Of a DNA stretch of 64,000 bases, positions 62,437-64,000 are shown piece after piece. The notes under the pieces were generated by a model, which did no database searches, had not been told where the DNA came from, and saw only the letters and a list, made by a program, of their open reading frames with translations. Origin of the DNA: Tessaracoccus rhinocerotis (GTDB lineage: Bacteria; Actinomycetota; Actinomycetes; Propionibacteriales; Propionibacteriaceae); contig NZ_VKKG01000002.1 in the NCBI RefSeq assembly GCF_007197885.1, forward strand, positions 186,001-250,000, in the 5' to 3' direction. A program made the translations under genes and the position numbers. How positions within the stretch are numbered: position 1 is the stretch's first letter; each line of letters starts with the position of its first letter.

Positions 62437-63096
62437 CTACTTGAGGATGAACCCGACCCGCAGCAGACCGTCGTCGGTGGTGGCCAGGTCCTCGACCAGT
62501 TCGGTGGCCTGCTCGAAGGCGGGCTTGTCCGGGTTGAGCACCTCCAGGTAGACCTTGTGCTCGGCCAGCGAGGCGACGGCGCGCTGGACGTCCTCGGCCT
62601 CCACGTCCACGCAGTGCGTGCTTCCCGGCCCGTTCTCGAACACCCACCTCGGGTTGTGCTCGGCGCTGGCGACGGCGTCGTGGACGGCGTTGCCGAACTC
62701 GATGTGGTCCGACTGGTTCGGGATCTCCTCGGTGTAGTTGGGGCCCGTGTAGCAGGTGATCACCACGTCGGGTCGGCGTGCGTCGATCTCCTTCGCCACG
62801 GCGTCGCGCAGCGTCTCGTCGTTGCGGAGCCTGCTGTCGGGGAAGCCGAGGAAGTCGACCACCTCGACCCCGACGTGCGCGGCTGCGCGCTGCTGTTCCT
62901 GCTCGCGCAGCGGGCCGCACTCCTCGGGGGACATGCCCTCGATACCGGCCTCACCGCTGGTGGCGAGCACGTACTCGATGGTCTTGCCGCCCCGGGTCCA
63001 GTGGCTCACCGCTGGAGCCATTCCCCACTCGACGTCATCGGGATGGGCGACGAAGACCACGGCCTTGTTCCAGTCCTGTGGGAATTGGTTCGTCAT
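62437..63096 (-). CDS. PIG-L family deacetylase
   Basis: The 219-residue metalloenzyme has the zinc motif FVAHPDDVEWGMAPAV (HPDD), a second HIS in SDHIEFGNAVHDAV (DHxxxGxxV) and VLATSGEAGIEG. It is related to MshB/Mca but lacks their specific inserts, and the true substrate (an N-acetyl sugar or glycolipid) is unknown. ATG 63096 has TAGTCT 6 nt upstream. It sits alone between two convergent/divergent neighbours. MshB itself is not recognised in this window. Confidence 0.9.
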   Translation of the reverse strand: MTNQFPQDWNKAVVFVAHPDDVEWGMAPAVSHWTRGGKTIEYVLATSGEAGIEGMSPEECGPLREQEQQRAAAHVGVEVVDFLGFPDSRLRNDETLRDAVAKEIDARRPDVVITCYTGPNYTEEIPNQSDHIEFGNAVHDAVASAEHNPRWVFENGPGSTHCVDVEAEDVQRAVASLAEHKVYLEVLNPDKPAFEQATELVEDLATTDDGLLRVGFILK

Positions 63097-63102
63097 GCAC
63101 CA

Positions 63103-63108
63103 AGACTA
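63103..63108 (-). promoter_or_regulatory. -10 box for the leaderless PIG-L gene
   Basis: On the minus strand TAGTCT is followed by TGGTGC and the ATG at 63096. Confidence 0.5.
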
Positions 63109-63141
63109 CGTCGCGCCGGCCCCGTGCGGTCCCGGGACGGG

Positions 63142-63816
63142 TCAGGAGATGCTGAAGACCGCGAGCGCGATCGCCACGAGGTGGCAGGTGGCGGCAAGGA
63201 TGGTGCAGGTGTGGAACACCTCGTGGAATCCGAACCAGCGCGGGCTGAGGCGGGGCTGCTTGGTTCCGTAGGCGAGCGCGCCGAGGGAGTAGAGCAGTCC
63301 TCCGACGATCACCAGGACCACGACGGCGGGGCCGCCGTTGGCCCAGAACTGGCCCAGCCAGCCGACCGCCGCCCAGCCCATCGCCACGTAGAGCAGCGTG
63401 TAGAGCCAGCGGGGGGCGCCCAACCAGACGATGCGGAACAGGACGCCCACCACGGCGATGCTCCAGATCAGCACGAGCAGGAAGACGCGGGAGTCGCCCT
63501 CGAGAAGCAACAGCGACAAGGGCGTGTAGGTGCCGGCGATGAACACGAAGATGTTCGCGTGGTCGATGCGGCGGAACACGGCAAGCGTGCGGGCGTTCCA
63601 GTTGCCCCGGTGGTAGGCGGCGCTTGTGCCGAACAGTTGGACGGCCGAGAGGGTGAACACCCCGCAGCCGATCCGGCCCAGCAGCGTCGGGGCGAAGATG
63701 GTCAGGACGAGTCCGGCGACCAGCACCAGGGGTGCGAAGCCCAGGTGCAGCCAGCCGCGCATCAGGGGCTTCTCCGGCGTGGTGCTCATCGTCGTCCGTT
63801 CAGTGCTTACGCTCAC
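63142..63816 (-). CDS. Hemolysin III / PAQR family membrane protein
   Basis: The 224-residue protein has seven hydrophobic segments (MRGWLHLGFAPLVLVAGLVL through AATCHLVAIALAVFSIS). The metal-binding histidines of the PAQR/HlyIII fold are in SAAYHRGNW and HEVFHTCTILAATCH, and the Asp/His pair in RRIDHANIFVFIAG. The name hemolysin III is historical; the fold is that of ceramidase-like hydrolases. GTG 63816 has TACCGT 7 nt upstream, inside a palindromic operator. It is divergent from the cis-prenyltransferase, as in Rv1085c-Rv1086. Confidence 0.9.
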   Translation of the reverse strand: MSVSTERTTMSTTPEKPLMRGWLHLGFAPLVLVAGLVLTIFAPTLLGRIGCGVFTLSAVQLFGTSAAYHRGNWNARTLAVFRRIDHANIFVFIAGTYTPLSLLLLEGDSRVFLLVLIWSIAVVGVLFRIVWLGAPRWLYTLLYVAMGWAAVGWLGQFWANGGPAVVVLVIVGGLLYSLGALAYGTKQPRLSPRWFGFHEVFHTCTILAATCHLVAIALAVFSIS

Positions 63817-63822
63817 GTAGGT

Positions 63823-63834
63823 TACGGTACCGTA
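63823..63834 (-). promoter_or_regulatory. Perfect palindrome overlapping the hemolysin III -10 box
   Basis: TACGGTACCGTA is a 12-bp perfect dyad with extended half-symmetry outside. Its right half on the minus strand is the TACCGT -10 box, so bound protein would block transcription. The type of palindrome fits a TetR-family repressor, which is inference. Confidence 0.5.
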
Positions 63835-63903
63835 GGTTGTCCCGGTCCGCCATGGCGAAAACGCTACCTGCGCGATCTTCGCGGGGGAACGGCGGGGCGT
63901 CGC

Positions 63904-63909
63904 TACCCT
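63904..63909 (+). promoter_or_regulatory. -10 box for the leaderless cis-prenyltransferase
   Basis: TACCCT ends 6 nt before the ATG at 63916. Confidence 0.45.
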
Positions 63910-63915
63910 GTTGGC

Positions 63916-64000
63916 ATGACCTTTCTCCGCCGCGTCATGGAGCGCGTGTGGCCGCCCAGATGGTTGTACAGGACCTACGAGACACAGCTGCTCGAGAACC
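63916..64000 (+). CDS. Cis-prenyltransferase (UppS-like), N-terminal part only
   Basis: The 28 visible codons read MTFLRRVMERVWPPRWLYRT then YETQLLEN. This fits the short N terminus before the PRHIAVIMDGN motif of actinobacterial (Z)-prenyl diphosphate synthases (for example YxxYExxLxxxL), and the position next to hemolysin III matches Rv1085c-Rv1086. The catalytic motif lies beyond the window, so the call depends on context. ATG 63916 has TACCCT 6 nt upstream, again leaderless. Confidence 0.6.
   Translation, partial: MTFLRRVMERVWPPRWLYRTYETQLLEN

Overview
The window is 64 kb of chromosomal DNA from a high-GC Actinomycetota. Mycothiol chemistry (Mca), an actinobacterial protein mannosyltransferase, a DUF222/HNH protein, FtsB-like and DUF501 genes next to enolase, and many leaderless genes all point this way. 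I lean towards Propionibacteriales (Propionibacteriaceae-like); that placement is inference. No prophage, intact transposon or CRISPR array is visible.

Layout. (1) 0-10.3 kb: partial NCS2 permease, FAD oxidoreductase, odd secreted chimera, protein mannosyltransferase, then the co-directional run rsmI-tatD-rsmA-ispE-MarR, followed by a TetR/membrane-protein pair and tag. (2) 10.4-11.0 kb: a tRNA-Gln with an unusual core, a decayed tyrosine-integrase fragment and a 57-residue membrane protein. This looks like the scar of an integrated element. (3) 11.2-14.6 kb: PTS enzyme I and HPr, then a convergent DUF222/HNH gene. (4) 14.6-32 kb: glmU-prs, lactate dehydrogenase, an ABC/FtsX export pair, a ferritin-like protein, a MerR-HEAT regulator, a very large ABC ATPase-permease fusion, rplY-pth-mfd. 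(5) 32-41 kb: DUF1707 protein, lipoprotein, mazG, eno, ftsB-like, DUF501, ppx, a short tRNA with anticodon TAA, RDD protein, dGTPase, CMD/AhpD fusion. (6) 41-50 kb: two disrupted genes (DUF308-lipase with a frameshift; DMT transporter with deletion and frameshift), FMN reductase, BI-1 protein, NUDIX, zinc metallopeptidase, lipoprotein, msrA, ung. (7) 49-64 kb: DUF4097-like/DUF2089 pair, greA, DUF4307, mca, FUSC exporter, rhomboid, DUF255 protein, class IV aminotransferase, DrrAB-type ABC exporter with a divergent WYL regulator, PhoH/PIN protein, acyl-CoA dehydrogenase, PIG-L deacetylase, hemolysin III and the start of a cis-prenyltransferase.

The order follows two blocks known from Mycobacterium tuberculosis: Rv1002c-Rv1026 (pmt, rsmI, tatD, ksgA, ispE, glmU, prs, rplY, pth, mfd, mazG, eno, ftsB, DUF501, ppx) and Rv1080c-Rv1095 (greA, DUF4307, mca, DUF255, hlyIII, cis-prenyltransferase, phoH2). 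The genes between these landmarks are the accessory part.

Much of the window appears to be expressed from leaderless mRNAs: at about twenty starts a TANNNT box lies 5-8 nt before the start codon and no Shine-Dalgarno sequence is present. I used this signal to choose several starts. The points most worth following are the two unusual tRNAs, the integrase scar, a GlmU lacking the usual catalytic-loop lysine, the secreted chimera, the DUF4097/DUF2089 cassette, and several candidate operators.
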